A stretch of DNA of 64,000 bases from assembly GCA_021202845.1 (NCBI GenBank), contig JAJQCF010000030.1:26373-90372 (forward strand). Reading direction: 5' to 3'. Under the pieces are notes generated by a model that saw only the letters and a list, made by a program, of their open reading frames with translations, was not told the DNA's origin and did no database searches. Positions 1 through 7,443 of this stretch are shown one piece after another. Origin of the DNA: Oscillospiraceae bacterium. Its GTDB lineage: Bacteria > Bacillota > Clostridia > Oscillospirales > Oscillospiraceae. A program made the position numbers and the translations under genes. How positions within the stretch are numbered: the first letter of the stretch is position 1; every line of letters starts with the position of its first letter.

Positions 1-548
1 TGGTTATCGGCATCGGCCCCGTGGGTCTTATGGCCGTTGCGGGCGCTAACCTGCGCGGCGCTTCCCGCATCATCGCCGTCGGCACCCGCCCCGTCTGCGT
101 CGCCGCCGCCAAGCAGTACGGCGCGACCGACTTCATCAGCTACAAAAACGGCAGCATTTCCGAGCAGGTTATGGCTATGACCGGCGGCAAGGGCGTTGAC
201 AGAGTCTGCATGGCCGGCGGCACTGTAGCCACGTTCGAGGAGGCGGTCAAGGCCGTCAAACCGGGCGGGCGCATAGGCAACGTCAACTACCTCGGCTCCG
301 GCGAGTTTGTGACCATTCCGCGCGTTGAATGGGGCGCGGGCATGGGTCACAAGGTCATCAGCGGCGGACTTATGCCGGGCGGACGCCTGCGCATGGAGAA
401 GCTCGCCACGCTCATCACCAGCGGCAGATTAGACGTGTCGCCCATGAGCACCCACGTATTCAACGGCTGGGAGCACGTTGATGAGGCGCTGCAGCTCATG
501 CGCGCCAAGCCCGCCGACCTCATCAAGCCGGTTGTCATCATCGACTGA
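1..548 (+). CDS. NADP-dependent secondary alcohol dehydrogenase, C-terminal part (5' end outside window)
   Basis: Zinc-type medium-chain dehydrogenase interconverting secondary alcohols and ketones (isopropanol/acetone type). The frame is open from base 3 and begins inside the Rossmann glycine motif (VIGIGPVGLM), so about half the protein, including the catalytic zinc domain, lies before the window. The residues GVGTRP-like (VGTRP) after the second strand, the stretch GKGVDRV, the segment KPGGRIGNVNY and the C-terminus KPADLIKPVVI closely resemble the clostridial/Thermoanaerobacter NADPH-dependent isopropanol dehydrogenases. The VGTRP context fits NADP(H) binding in that family. A strong stem-loop follows the stop. 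Family is certain; substrate is inferred from similarity. Confidence 0.93.
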   Translation, partial: VIGIGPVGLMAVAGANLRGASRIIAVGTRPVCVAAAKQYGATDFISYKNGSISEQVMAMTGGKGVDRVCMAGGTVATFEEAVKAVKPGGRIGNVNYLGSGEFVTIPRVEWGAGMGHKVISGGLMPGGRLRMEKLATLITSGRLDVSPMSTHVFNGWEHVDEALQLMRAKPADLIKPVVIID

Positions 549-582
549 ACATAAAATTACGGTGCAAGACGCGCTATACAGC

Positions 583-620
583 AAAGACGCCATTCAAGCC
601 CCGCTTGTCTGGCGTCTTTT
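583..620 (+). terminator. Intrinsic terminator / possible attenuator before the CobW-like gene
   Basis: AAAGACGCC pairs with GGCGTCTTT across a 19-nt loop and runs into TTTT. It lies after the alcohol dehydrogenase and only about 7 nt before the Shine-Dalgarno of the next gene, so that gene must be read through this hairpin or use a promoter I cannot see. Confidence 0.75.
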
Positions 621-637
621 AAACGCGGGAGGTAAAT

Positions 638-1603
638 TTGAAGATATTAGTGGTATCCGGCTTTTTGGGAGCGGGAAAGACGACGTTTATCCGCGCGCTC
701 ACCGAGGCGACGGGACAGGACTTCGCCGTATACGAAAACGAGCTTGGCGGCAGCGGCATCGACGCCGAGGCGCTCAGGCGCGACGAGCTGAGCGTGTGGG
801 AATCGACGGAAAACTGCATCTGCTGCACGGGCAGCTCCGACTTCGCCAACGCCGTGCTGACAATCTCCAACGCCATTGACCCCGAATTTTTGGTGGTGGA
901 ACCGAGCGGCGCGGCCAAGCTGGGCGCGCTGCTGGAGACGATAGGCCGCGTCTGCTACGAGCATATCGCGCTCCTGCGCCCCGTAACGCTCGTGGACTGC
1001 CGCGCCTACGCCTCCCAGCGCGCAGCCGCGCCGGAGCTATGGGCAGACCAGATACGCAGCGCGGGAACTCTTGTCTGCACTAAGGGCGAAAATCTGCTCC
1101 CCGCGGAGCTGACGGCGCTCACGGCGCTGCTGCGGGAGCTGAACCCGACGGCTGAGATCCTGACGGAGCCTTACTCAAGCGCTCCCGCGGAGTGGTGGCA
1201 CAGCCTGCTGACCACGCCCGCGGAAAAGCTGCGGCAGGCGCAGTCCTCCGCGGAGCCGGAGAACATTGAGCAGCTGACCCTCACTCCCGCGGAGCTGCCC
1301 TCGCCCGCACACCTTGTGAGCCTGCTGGACGACATAGTCCGCGGCGAGTACGGCCTCATAATGCGCGCCAAGGGCATAGTGCGCTGCGGCGGGCAGTGCT
1401 GCAGGTTTGACGTGGTGCAGCAGACGTGGAGCGTCACGGGCGCAGAAAGCGGCGCCGACACCTCCGCCGTGTTCATAGGTCAATCCCTCCGCCGCTCCGC
1501 CCTGCGCCGAAGAATCCTCCGCCAAACCGAAGCCACCCGCCACGACCTCCGCCGCCGCCTGACAAGCGGCAGCAAACAAGGCAGCAGACGGCAAGTGAAG
1601 TAA
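638..1603 (+). CDS. CobW/G3E-family GTPase (metallochaperone-like)
   Basis: G3E P-loop GTPase of the CobW/YjiA/ZNG1 group, cytoplasmic proteins that deliver metals to enzymes. Visible motifs are Walker A (GFLGAGKTT, residues 8-16), a switch I glutamate stretch (ENELGG), the group's metal-binding CxCC (ENCICCTG, about residues 58-65) and Walker B (VVEPSG). The usual NKxD base motif appears as TKGE. The C-terminal CobW_C domain ends in an Arg-rich tail. The start is TTG at 638 with GGGAGGT six bases upstream, which fits better than any ATG nearby. It follows a zinc-dependent dehydrogenase gene, but a terminator intervenes. The metal and client are unknown. Confidence 0.88.
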   Translation: MKILVVSGFLGAGKTTFIRALTEATGQDFAVYENELGGSGIDAEALRRDELSVWESTENCICCTGSSDFANAVLTISNAIDPEFLVVEPSGAAKLGALLETIGRVCYEHIALLRPVTLVDCRAYASQRAAAPELWADQIRSAGTLVCTKGENLLPAELTALTALLRELNPTAEILTEPYSSAPAEWWHSLLTTPAEKLRQAQSSAEPENIEQLTLTPAELPSPAHLVSLLDDIVRGEYGLIMRAKGIVRCGGQCCRFDVVQQTWSVTGAESGADTSAVFIGQSLRRSALRRRILRQTEATRHDLRRRLTSGSKQGSRRQVK

Positions 1604-1619
1604 ATAGACATCAAAAACC

Positions 1620-1652
1620 GGCGCGGACGGGGCGCAATGCTCCGTCCGCGCC
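1620..1652 (+). terminator. Stem-loop after the CobW-like gene
   Basis: An 11-bp GC-rich perfect stem (GGCGCGGACGG / CCGTCCGCGCC) with an 11-nt loop, 17 bp after the stop. There is no proper T-run, so it is a weak or factor-dependent terminator. Confidence 0.45.
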
Positions 1653-1696
1653 TCTGCGCTCTGCCGCTCTTTGCCGAGAACGTAATCATTCCACGG

Positions 1697-1724
1697 TTGC
1701 AATTTAAGCTGTTTCGGTTATAAT
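1697..1724 (+). promoter_or_regulatory. Sigma-A promoter for the GH25 lipoprotein
   Basis: TTGCAA at 1697-1702, a 16-bp spacer and TATAAT at 1719-1724. Transcription should start near 1731, which lies beyond the ATG at 1727 and so argues against that start. Confidence 0.7.
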
Positions 1725-1756
1725 AGATGTCGAAACCGGTCGAAGGTGGGATTTTT

Positions 1757-2782
1757 CTGAAAAGGCAATCTTGGATTATAATATCTTCTTACATACTCGC
1801 GCTGGCGCTGCTCTGCTCCGGCTGCGGGGCGCAGGTGCAGGAGGAGGTAGCGGCTACCGTTGACCCCTATGCGGGCATGGTGCAGGTCGAAAGCGGGCTC
1901 GGCACGCTCATGTGGGCCAAGCTCTACGACGAGGCGGGGCTGAACACGCTGGACGCCGACCTGTTTTACTCCGACGGCACGTTTTTGACCTACGCGGGGA
2001 CGGACTGCCGCGCCAAGTGCGGCGTGGACGTAAGCGAGCACCAGCTGGACATCGACTGGGAGGCCGTGGCGGGCACTGGCGCGGACTTTGCCGTGCTGCG
2101 CGCCGGTTACAGGGGCTACAGCGAGGGCGGGCTGTATGAGGACGCCTACTTCGCCGAGAACCTCACGGGCGCGCTGGCCGCGGGGCTGGAGGTCGGCATA
2201 TACTTCTTCTCCCAAGCGATAAACGAGGATGAGGCGCGCGAGGAGGCCGAGTATGCGCTGGAGCTGCTGTCCGCCGCGGGCATATCCGACCCCGAGGCGC
2301 TGGCGCTGCCCGTGTTCTTCGACTGGGAACCTATCGGCACAGAGCCCGCCCGCACCGACGACGTGAGCGGCGAGACGCTGACAGCCTGCGCGCTGGCGTT
2401 CTGCGAGGTCATAGAGGCCGCGGGCTACAGCTCCGGCATATACACCGACCGCTACACCGCCTACTACAGCTACAATTTGGACGACATAGCCGCCAAGACG
2501 CTCTGGATTAGCGCGGCGGGCGACGCGCCGGACTTCTACTACGCCTTTGACTTCTGGCAGTACAGCTTCACCGGCAGCGTGGACGGCATACAGGGCGAGG
2601 TTGACCTCGATTTGTGGTTTATCCCCGCGTCCGAAGCCGCCGAGACCACGCCGTCGCCCGAAGAAGCGGAGCCGACGGCGGCCGCGGAGGCAGAAACAGA
2701 GACGGCGGATTCCGCTGATGCAGAACCCGCCGCCTTGGTGGAAGACGTTTCGCTTGAAAACGCTGTAGTGTTTGACGGTTAA
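1757..2782 (+). CDS. GH25-family lysozyme-like lipoprotein
   Basis: Secreted, lipid-anchored muramidase-type glycoside hydrolase (family 25), expected to cleave peptidoglycan outside the membrane. A lipoprotein signal (KRQ, hydrophobic stretch, CSGC) is followed by a short linker. The GH25 barrel starts at GVDVSEHQ and shows VLRAGYRG, a YFFSQA strand and the acidic pair in FFDWEP expected for catalysis. The C-terminus is a Glu/Ala/Thr-rich tail of about 60 residues. The frame is open from an ATG at 1727, but that ATG lies upstream of the predicted transcription start and has no Shine-Dalgarno. CTG at 1757 has AAGGTGG about 8 bases before it and gives a textbook lipoprotein signal of 341 residues in total. 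Function is firm; the start is an inference. Confidence 0.85.
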   Translation: MKRQSWIIISSYILALALLCSGCGAQVQEEVAATVDPYAGMVQVESGLGTLMWAKLYDEAGLNTLDADLFYSDGTFLTYAGTDCRAKCGVDVSEHQLDIDWEAVAGTGADFAVLRAGYRGYSEGGLYEDAYFAENLTGALAAGLEVGIYFFSQAINEDEAREEAEYALELLSAAGISDPEALALPVFFDWEPIGTEPARTDDVSGETLTACALAFCEVIEAAGYSSGIYTDRYTAYYSYNLDDIAAKTLWISAAGDAPDFYYAFDFWQYSFTGSVDGIQGEVDLDLWFIPASEAAETTPSPEEAEPTAAAEAETETADSADAEPAALVEDVSLENAVVFDG

Positions 2783-3309
2783 TCCCAGTCCTTCTGCACT
2801 TCCGCAGCCGCGTCCTCGTTGACTATGGCGATTGCGGACAGCACCGTATCATAGAGCAGCGCAATGGTGAACACCGCCATTGACAGCGCCTCTACGTAGT
2901 AGAAGGGGTACAGGGGGATATACAGAACCTCGGTCGTGTAGTTGGCGGCCAGCGCCACGTTGCCCTGCACGACTGCCGCCCATGCCAGCGCGCCCGCCGC
3001 CACGCAGGAGGCGATGCTGAGCAGGGTGAAAACGCCGAAGCGCACGGGGCGCGGGAACACCTTGATGACAAGGGTCATGTTGATGTGCTTTTTCTTCGTC
3101 TGCGCATAGGCAAAGGACGTGAACACCGCGCACATCAGCAGTCTCTGGGTCAGCTCGTAGCTGCCGACGACGGGGGTGTTGAAGAACTTTGTCAGTATAA
3201 CGTCAATCGTGTTCAGCAGCATCATAATCGTGACGAGGACAAAGCTAATCCAGCCGACAAAAATGGTGACCTTGCTGATAATATTGCCTACCTTGTGTAA
3301 AGCCTGCAT
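2779..3309 (-). CDS. dctQ: TRAP transporter small permease (DctQ type)
   Basis: Small membrane subunit of a tripartite ATP-independent periplasmic-type transporter for organic acids, which works with the large permease and a binding protein. It has 176 residues and four predicted membrane segments: one near residues 12-35, one near 45-65 following the TQRLLM segment, one near 85-110 and one near 130-150. The start ATG has GGGGAGGAAA upstream. It is the last gene of the dctP-dctM-dctQ cluster, 16 bp after dctM. Its stop codon overlaps the stop of the convergent GH25 gene (2779-2782), leaving no room for a terminator. The small permease lies last here, whereas many TRAP loci place it before dctM. 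Confidence 0.92.
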   Translation of the reverse strand: MQALHKVGNIISKVTIFVGWISFVLVTIMMLLNTIDVILTKFFNTPVVGSYELTQRLLMCAVFTSFAYAQTKKKHINMTLVIKVFPRPVRFGVFTLLSIASCVAAGALAWAAVVQGNVALAANYTTEVLYIPLYPFYYVEALSMAVFTIALLYDTVLSAIAIVNEDAAAEVQKDWD

Positions 3310-3325
3310 TGCTCTTTTCCTCCCC

Positions 3326-4651
3326 TCACGCCATCAAATTCGGCAGCCAGAGCACGATGTTGGGGAACACGGTGACAAGGGCAATGGCGACAAACACGGT
3401 GATGACAAACGGTATCGCGCCCTTGTATATTGTCCCCAGCGGAATATCCTTGGCTATGCCGCTGATGATAAAGCAGTTAAGACCCACGGGCGGGGAAATT
3501 GCGCCCAGCTCCATGACCATAATGACATAGATGCCGAACCAGACGGCGTCGAAGCCGAGCTCCGTGACTATCGGCAGGAATATCGGCACAGTGAGCATAA
3601 TCATGGGCATTTCGTCCATTATCATGCCGAGGAACAGATAAACTACTGTCATCAGCGCGATAATTATATACGGCGAAACGTCCAGACCGCCAATCCAGCC
3701 CGCCAGTGTGGCGGGTATTTTTGTTATGGCGAGCATCTTGCAGAACACGCTGGCGCCAATCATAATGAGCAGCGTCATGGCGAAGGTCTGTATGGTTGTC
3801 CACATGGCCTCCTTGTAGTGCAGCCAGAAGTCGCGCAGCTTGCGGTCGCTGTGGCGGAAGATGTTCCACGCCATGAGCAGCATGGCTACAAACGCGCCGA
3901 CAGCCGCCGCTTGGTTGACGGAGAATATGCCGGTAAACATACCGCCCAGCACGATGCCGAACAGAATGACAACCGGTACAAGGTTTATAAGGGAAACAAA
4001 GCGCTCCTTCCAAGTGAATTTCTCGCCCTTGGGAGCCTTGCTGTGGTCGAACAGAACTATGAGCACAATGGTGATGATGCACAGCACCGCCATCATTATG
4101 CCGGGCACGACGCCCGCTATGAACTCCGTGCCGATTGAAGTCTCCGCCATAATGCAGTAGACAATCATCGGGGTGGAGGGGGGAATAAGCACGCCCAGCG
4201 TACCGCCCATGGCAATGGAGCCGGTGCAGAGCTTGTCGTCATAGCCGTAGCGCTTCATTTCTGGTATAGCTATGGTGCCCATTGTGGCGCAGGTCGCGGC
4301 GCAGGAGCCGCAGATAGCACCGAATCCGGCGCAGGCCGCCACCGTTGCGCAGGCGAGAGCGCCGGGCAGACGGTTCAGCCACTTGTTGGCCGTGTCATAG
4401 AGGCCGGAGGAAAGTCCGGCGTGGAAGGCAAAGTTGCCCATTAGTATAAAAAGCGGCACAACCATGAATGAGTATGTGCTCGCCTGTGTAGCGGGGTCTG
4501 TGCGCAGAAGGGCGAGAGCCGCGGTCGGGTTTACCACCAGCGCATAGCCGATGAAGCCCATCATAAGCAGCGCAAGGCCGATGTTCATGCCGAGGAATAT
4601 GAGGACAATGAACGTCACAACGCACAGCACGCCTATCGTTAAAGCTGTCAT
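3326..4651 (-). CDS. dctM: TRAP transporter large permease (DctM type)
   Basis: Main transport subunit of the TRAP system, predicted to use a sodium gradient to import a carboxylate or similar solute. It has 441 residues and about twelve hydrophobic segments. Family signatures include FILMGNFAFHAGLSSGLYD, the conserved PEMKRYGYD near residue 140, GGTLGVLIPPSTPMIVY and the C-terminal GAISPPVGLN loop. The ATG start has AGGGAGAT upstream. It is separated from dctP by about 100 bp holding a hairpin likely to lower its expression relative to the binding protein. The substrate cannot be read from the sequence. Confidence 0.95.
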   Translation of the reverse strand: MTALTIGVLCVVTFIVLIFLGMNIGLALLMMGFIGYALVVNPTAALALLRTDPATQASTYSFMVVPLFILMGNFAFHAGLSSGLYDTANKWLNRLPGALACATVAACAGFGAICGSCAATCATMGTIAIPEMKRYGYDDKLCTGSIAMGGTLGVLIPPSTPMIVYCIMAETSIGTEFIAGVVPGIMMAVLCIITIVLIVLFDHSKAPKGEKFTWKERFVSLINLVPVVILFGIVLGGMFTGIFSVNQAAAVGAFVAMLLMAWNIFRHSDRKLRDFWLHYKEAMWTTIQTFAMTLLIMIGASVFCKMLAITKIPATLAGWIGGLDVSPYIIIALMTVVYLFLGMIMDEMPMIMLTVPIFLPIVTELGFDAVWFGIYVIMVMELGAISPPVGLNCFIISGIAKDIPLGTIYKGAIPFVITVFVAIALVTVFPNIVLWLPNLMA

Positions 4652-4708
4652 TGATTATATCTCCCTATTTCCGTGGGTTTGTGGAATTTAGCATGACAAA
4701 ATCACACC

Positions 4709-4732
4709 CTCTCCCGCCCGAAAGCGGGAGAG
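4709..4732 (-). terminator. Intercistronic hairpin between dctP and dctM
   Basis: CTCTCCCGC and GCGGGAGAG form a 9-bp stem with a 6-nt loop. On the minus strand it is followed by GTGTGATTTTG, a weak T-run. A partial terminator or 3' stabiliser here would give the binding protein in excess over the permeases, a common arrangement. Confidence 0.65.
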
Positions 4733-4751
4733 GATGCAGCTGCGGCTCGGT

Positions 4752-5876
4752 TTAGCCGGCGTACTGTTCGGCAAGAGCCTGTGCTGTTGCAAGGTACTCA
4801 GCGCCGTCCAGAGTGTCGCTGGTGATGCCCTCTGCCCAAGTCGCGGCATACTCGTCAGCAGCGACCTTCATTTCGGCAACGGCTTCGTCGCTGAGCTCAA
4901 CAAACTCGCCGCCCGCGGCGATTATAGTCTCTCTGGCGACCTCAACGTCCTCGGCAAAGCACTCGGCAGCGCCGATGCTGGCATCGTAGCCGGACAGCTC
5001 CTCGATTATCTCCTGATACTCGGCGGGCAGGCTGTTCCACTGGTCCCAGTTCATAATGAGTCCGAACGGGCCGTCATAGAGCGCGTAGTCGGTGTAGTAT
5101 GCGGTAACGTCCTGCAGGCTGAAGTTGACAATTCCGGCAGGCTCGAAGATGTAAGCGCTGATGTTGTTCTTTTCCAGAGCCTCGTAAACGTCTGTCGGGG
5201 CCATGGTTATCGGGCTGCCTCCCCAAGATGTCAGAACATCGGTGATAGGTCCGCTCGGGCAGCGGATGGTGCGTCCCGCGAGGTCAGCCATGCTGGTGAT
5301 GGGCGTGTCAGAGGAGGCCAGAATCATGCCCGGGTTGCCGTAGAGCATGAGCAGCTTGAACTGACTCCACTCCTCCTGCAGGTCGTCATAGGTGTTGTAG
5401 AGCTCCCAGAGAACCTCGGTGCTGACAACGGGGTCGCCGAAGCCCTGCAGGGGCAGGTTGATAACGTCGCTCAGGGGGAACTGGCCGGAGTAGTAAGAGG
5501 TGTACAGCCAGCCGATGTCCACAGCGCCGGCAAGCACGTTGTCGCCGATGTCGGTGGCGGCGGAGAGCGTTGCGCTGCAGTAGAGGGTGATGGTCACGTG
5601 GCCGTCGGTGGCCTCGTTGATGGCGTCAGCCCACTCCTGAAGATAGATGGCGTTGGCCGTAGTCTCCGCGTCGTGCATGGAGAGGGTGAATTCATAGTCG
5701 CCGAGGTCGGCAACCTCGCCGCTGTCGGAAGTGGACGCACTGCTGTCACTGCTGGACGAGCTGCTGTCCGTGCTGCTGGAGCTGGAGCTGCTGGAGCCGC
5801 AGCCTGCGCAGAGCGCCAGAACGAGAGCCATTGCGAAAACGAGGGCAAGCGCTCTCTTCAGTTTCGTGTTTTTCAT
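4752..5876 (-). CDS. dctP: TRAP transporter solute-binding lipoprotein (DctP type)
   Basis: Extracellular substrate-binding subunit of the TRAP transporter, held on the membrane by a lipid anchor in this Gram-positive setting. It has 374 residues, a signal peptide with lipobox (LCAGC, Cys 25), then a Ser-rich linker of about 25 residues of nearly pure S, T, D and A. The DctP domain shows the AGRTIRCPSGP segment, whose Arg normally contacts the substrate carboxylate, and ITMAPTDVYEALEKN. The start has AAGGAGGAAAG upstream. It is first in its operon, behind a consensus sigma-A promoter with palindromes. Substrate unknown. Confidence 0.95.
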   Translation of the reverse strand: MKNTKLKRALALVFAMALVLALCAGCGSSSSSSSSTDSSSSSSDSSASTSDSGEVADLGDYEFTLSMHDAETTANAIYLQEWADAINEATDGHVTITLYCSATLSAATDIGDNVLAGAVDIGWLYTSYYSGQFPLSDVINLPLQGFGDPVVSTEVLWELYNTYDDLQEEWSQFKLLMLYGNPGMILASSDTPITSMADLAGRTIRCPSGPITDVLTSWGGSPITMAPTDVYEALEKNNISAYIFEPAGIVNFSLQDVTAYYTDYALYDGPFGLIMNWDQWNSLPAEYQEIIEELSGYDASIGAAECFAEDVEVARETIIAAGGEFVELSDEAVAEMKVAADEYAATWAEGITSDTLDGAEYLATAQALAEQYAG

Positions 5877-5946
5877 GTTCTTTCCTCCTTAGTATTTTGG
5901 CAGATTGCAATCATCCCGCCGCGCCGGAGCACGGTTTCGATTATGA

Positions 5947-6015
5947 CACAACAGTTAGTTGTGAACAATCTGTAAAAGTTATTATATCCGAACGCACCCG
6001 TCTTGTCAACACAAG
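5947..6015 (-). promoter_or_regulatory. Consensus sigma-A promoter of dctPMQ with two palindromes
   Basis: On the minus strand: TTGACA (6004-6009), a 17-bp spacer and TATAAT (5981-5986), a perfect consensus. The palindrome CTTGT-CAAC-ACAAG (6002-6015) covers the -35 box, and CACAAC-AGTTA-GTTGTG (5947-5963) lies just after the predicted start. Both centre on TTGTG-type half sites and would suit a repressor, but no regulator gene lies next to the locus. Confidence 0.75.
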
Positions 6016-6085
6016 TTAACTCCATTGCCAAACAAAACTTTATTGTCTTCTAAAACCTTTGGTTGTAGAAAAACCCAATATATAC

Positions 6086-6118
6086 ATAAAAAATCAGGGC
6101 ACACCGCATGATGTGCCC
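6086..6118 (-). terminator. Terminator of the rubrerythrin gene
   Basis: On the minus strand GGGCACA pairs with TGTGCCC, followed by TGATTTTTT. It lies about 45 bp after the rubrerythrin stop. Confidence 0.75.
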
Positions 6119-6160
6119 CGACGATGAAAAGAGGTTATAAAATTTGTGCGCCTTGACGGG

Positions 6161-6805
6161 TTAATAGTTTTCCGCCGCGACCTCGAACCAGCCCTGAGCG
6201 TGACCGCAGACGGGGCAGACCTCGGGAGCCTTGGTGCCGACGACAAGGTGGCCGCAGGCGCGGCACTCCCACATGACCTCGCCAATCTTCTCAAACACCT
6301 GCTGCATCTCCACGTTCTTCAGCAGCTTCAGGTAGCGTTCCTCGTGGCGCTTTTCGATAGCGCCCACGCGGCGGAACTTTTCCGCCAGCGCGGGGAAGCC
6401 CTCTTCCTCGGCCTCTCGCGCCATGCGGTCGTACATATCCGTCCACTCGTAGTTCTCGCCCTCGGCGGCGTGCTTGAGGTTTTCCTCCGTGGTGCCAATC
6501 TGCTCCAGCTCCTCGAACCACATCTCCGCGTGCTCGCGCTCGTTTCCGGCGGTCTTGAGGAACAAATCGGCAATCTGCTCAAATCCGGCCTTTTTCGCCT
6601 TCATAGCGAAGAAGCTGTACTTGGCGTGCGCTTGGCTCTCTCCGGCGAACGCCTCCCAGAGATTTTTTTCCGTCTTGGTGCCCTCGTAGGGGTTGGCAGT
6701 TACGGCAATCAGCTTGTCGCCGGTGGCCTTGCAGACGGGGCAGACGGCGGTTTTGATGTCGGCGGCCTCGAACTCCGCGCCGCAGACTATGCATTTGATT
6801 TTCAT
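6161..6805 (-). CDS. Rubrerythrin with rubredoxin-like domains at both ends
   Basis: Non-heme di-iron peroxidase of anaerobes that reduces hydrogen peroxide with electrons passed through rubredoxin-type iron sites. Of its 214 residues, the first 30 carry CIVC and CPVC (a rubredoxin-like Fe(Cys)4 site). A ferritin-like four-helix domain follows with E-x6-Y type motifs ([12 protein letters not shown]) and the [11 protein letters not shown] and EKRHEERY ligand helices. A second rubredoxin domain closes the protein (CRAC and CPVC). Most rubrerythrins have only one such domain, at one end. The chosen ATG (MKIKC) has GGAGAGC upstream. It is monocistronic with its own terminator and an operator-like promoter. 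Confidence 0.94.
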   Translation of the reverse strand: MKIKCIVCGAEFEAADIKTAVCPVCKATGDKLIAVTANPYEGTKTEKNLWEAFAGESQAHAKYSFFAMKAKKAGFEQIADLFLKTAGNEREHAEMWFEELEQIGTTEENLKHAAEGENYEWTDMYDRMAREAEEEGFPALAEKFRRVGAIEKRHEERYLKLLKNVEMQQVFEKIGEVMWECRACGHLVVGTKAPEVCPVCGHAQGWFEVAAENY

Positions 6806-6824
6806 TGTCAGCTCTCCTTTGTAA

Positions 6825-6880
6825 GTAAAATAGAATAACATCGGATAATTCTATTTTACCGACATTCACGGGAAAGTCAA
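6825..6880 (-). promoter_or_regulatory. Rubrerythrin promoter with a perfect 12-bp inverted repeat
   Basis: -35 TTGACT (6875-6880), a 16-bp spacer and -10 TAAAAT (6853-6858) on the minus strand. GTAAAATAGAAT (6825-6836) and its exact complement ATTCTATTTTAC (6848-6859) flank 11 bp, so the repeat covers the -10 and start site. It looks like a repressor operator with arms about two helical turns apart. The motif does not match the PerR, Fur or Rex consensus I know. Confidence 0.7.
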
Positions 6881-6908
6881 CCGCAAAATGAAAACATTTG
6901 CACCATAT

Positions 6909-7421
6909 TTACACGGCGTTCAGCTTGGCGCTTTGCAGCGAGGCGGCAATCAGTTCGCTGTCCAGCCGCACGGCCTCGTCATAGAGCGCTTGCGCCCGCG
7001 CAAGGTCGTTGTCGGCTATGGCCTGCGCTACGGCAGTGCGGTAGCTGCTTGTCAGGGCGCTGCGCTGCGAGTCTATGTCGGCCAGCGCCGCGGACTTTTC
7101 CTGCGACAGGGCGCCGAGCGAACCGAGCAGCGCCGTGGACTGCGCCAGCCTGACCTGCGAGCCCGCGCCGGTGTTCAGGCCATTTGCGGCAATGGCCTCG
7201 TTCGCGGCGGCGTTCGTCACGGCGGCGTCGGCGGCAGTCTGTCGGCGGCTCGCGTCATACTGCGCCGCGCTGGAGCGCCGCAGCGTGTCCAGCGCGCTCA
7301 TGTTCTCGTCGTAGGCCGCGCGCAGCTCCTTTTCCGCCGCCGCTCGCCGCGCGTCGTAGAGCTCGTTTATATATTTCTCCTTGCTCGTCCCCGCGTAGAG
7401 TGCGGCTGTGTTCTCTGCCAT
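6909..7421 (-). CDS. Ala-rich coiled-coil protein of prophage type, isolated from other phage genes
   Basis: A 170-residue soluble helical protein, rich in Ala, Ser and Glu, with no signal peptide or membrane segment. It contains heptad-like stretches (residues 15-60 and 100-165), a central AANGLNTGAGSQVRLAQS motif and ALADIDSQRSALTSSYRTA. I have seen proteins of this pattern as hypothetical genes among Clostridia prophage structural genes, where they may be virion or assembly components; this is recall, not a search. Here it stands alone, about 7.2 kb from the phage module, with its own consensus promoter, a structured leader and a strong GGGAGGAGG ribosome-binding site. Its function is not established. 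Confidence 0.7.
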   Translation of the reverse strand: MAENTAALYAGTSKEKYINELYDARRAAAEKELRAAYDENMSALDTLRRSSAAQYDASRRQTAADAAVTNAAANEAIAANGLNTGAGSQVRLAQSTALLGSLGALSQEKSAALADIDSQRSALTSSYRTAVAQAIADNDLARAQALYDEAVRLDSELIAASLQSAKLNAV

Positions 7422-7443
7422 ACTATCCTCCTCCCTTCTTTTT

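Noticed and set aside
3176..4138. 320-codon plus-strand frame over the TRAP permease genes
   Set aside because: His/Asn/Tyr-rich translation of the antisense of membrane helices, with no domain or ribosome-binding site.
4734..5975. 413-codon plus-strand frame over dctP
   Set aside because: Antisense shadow of the binding protein; it crosses the leader up to the dctP promoter.
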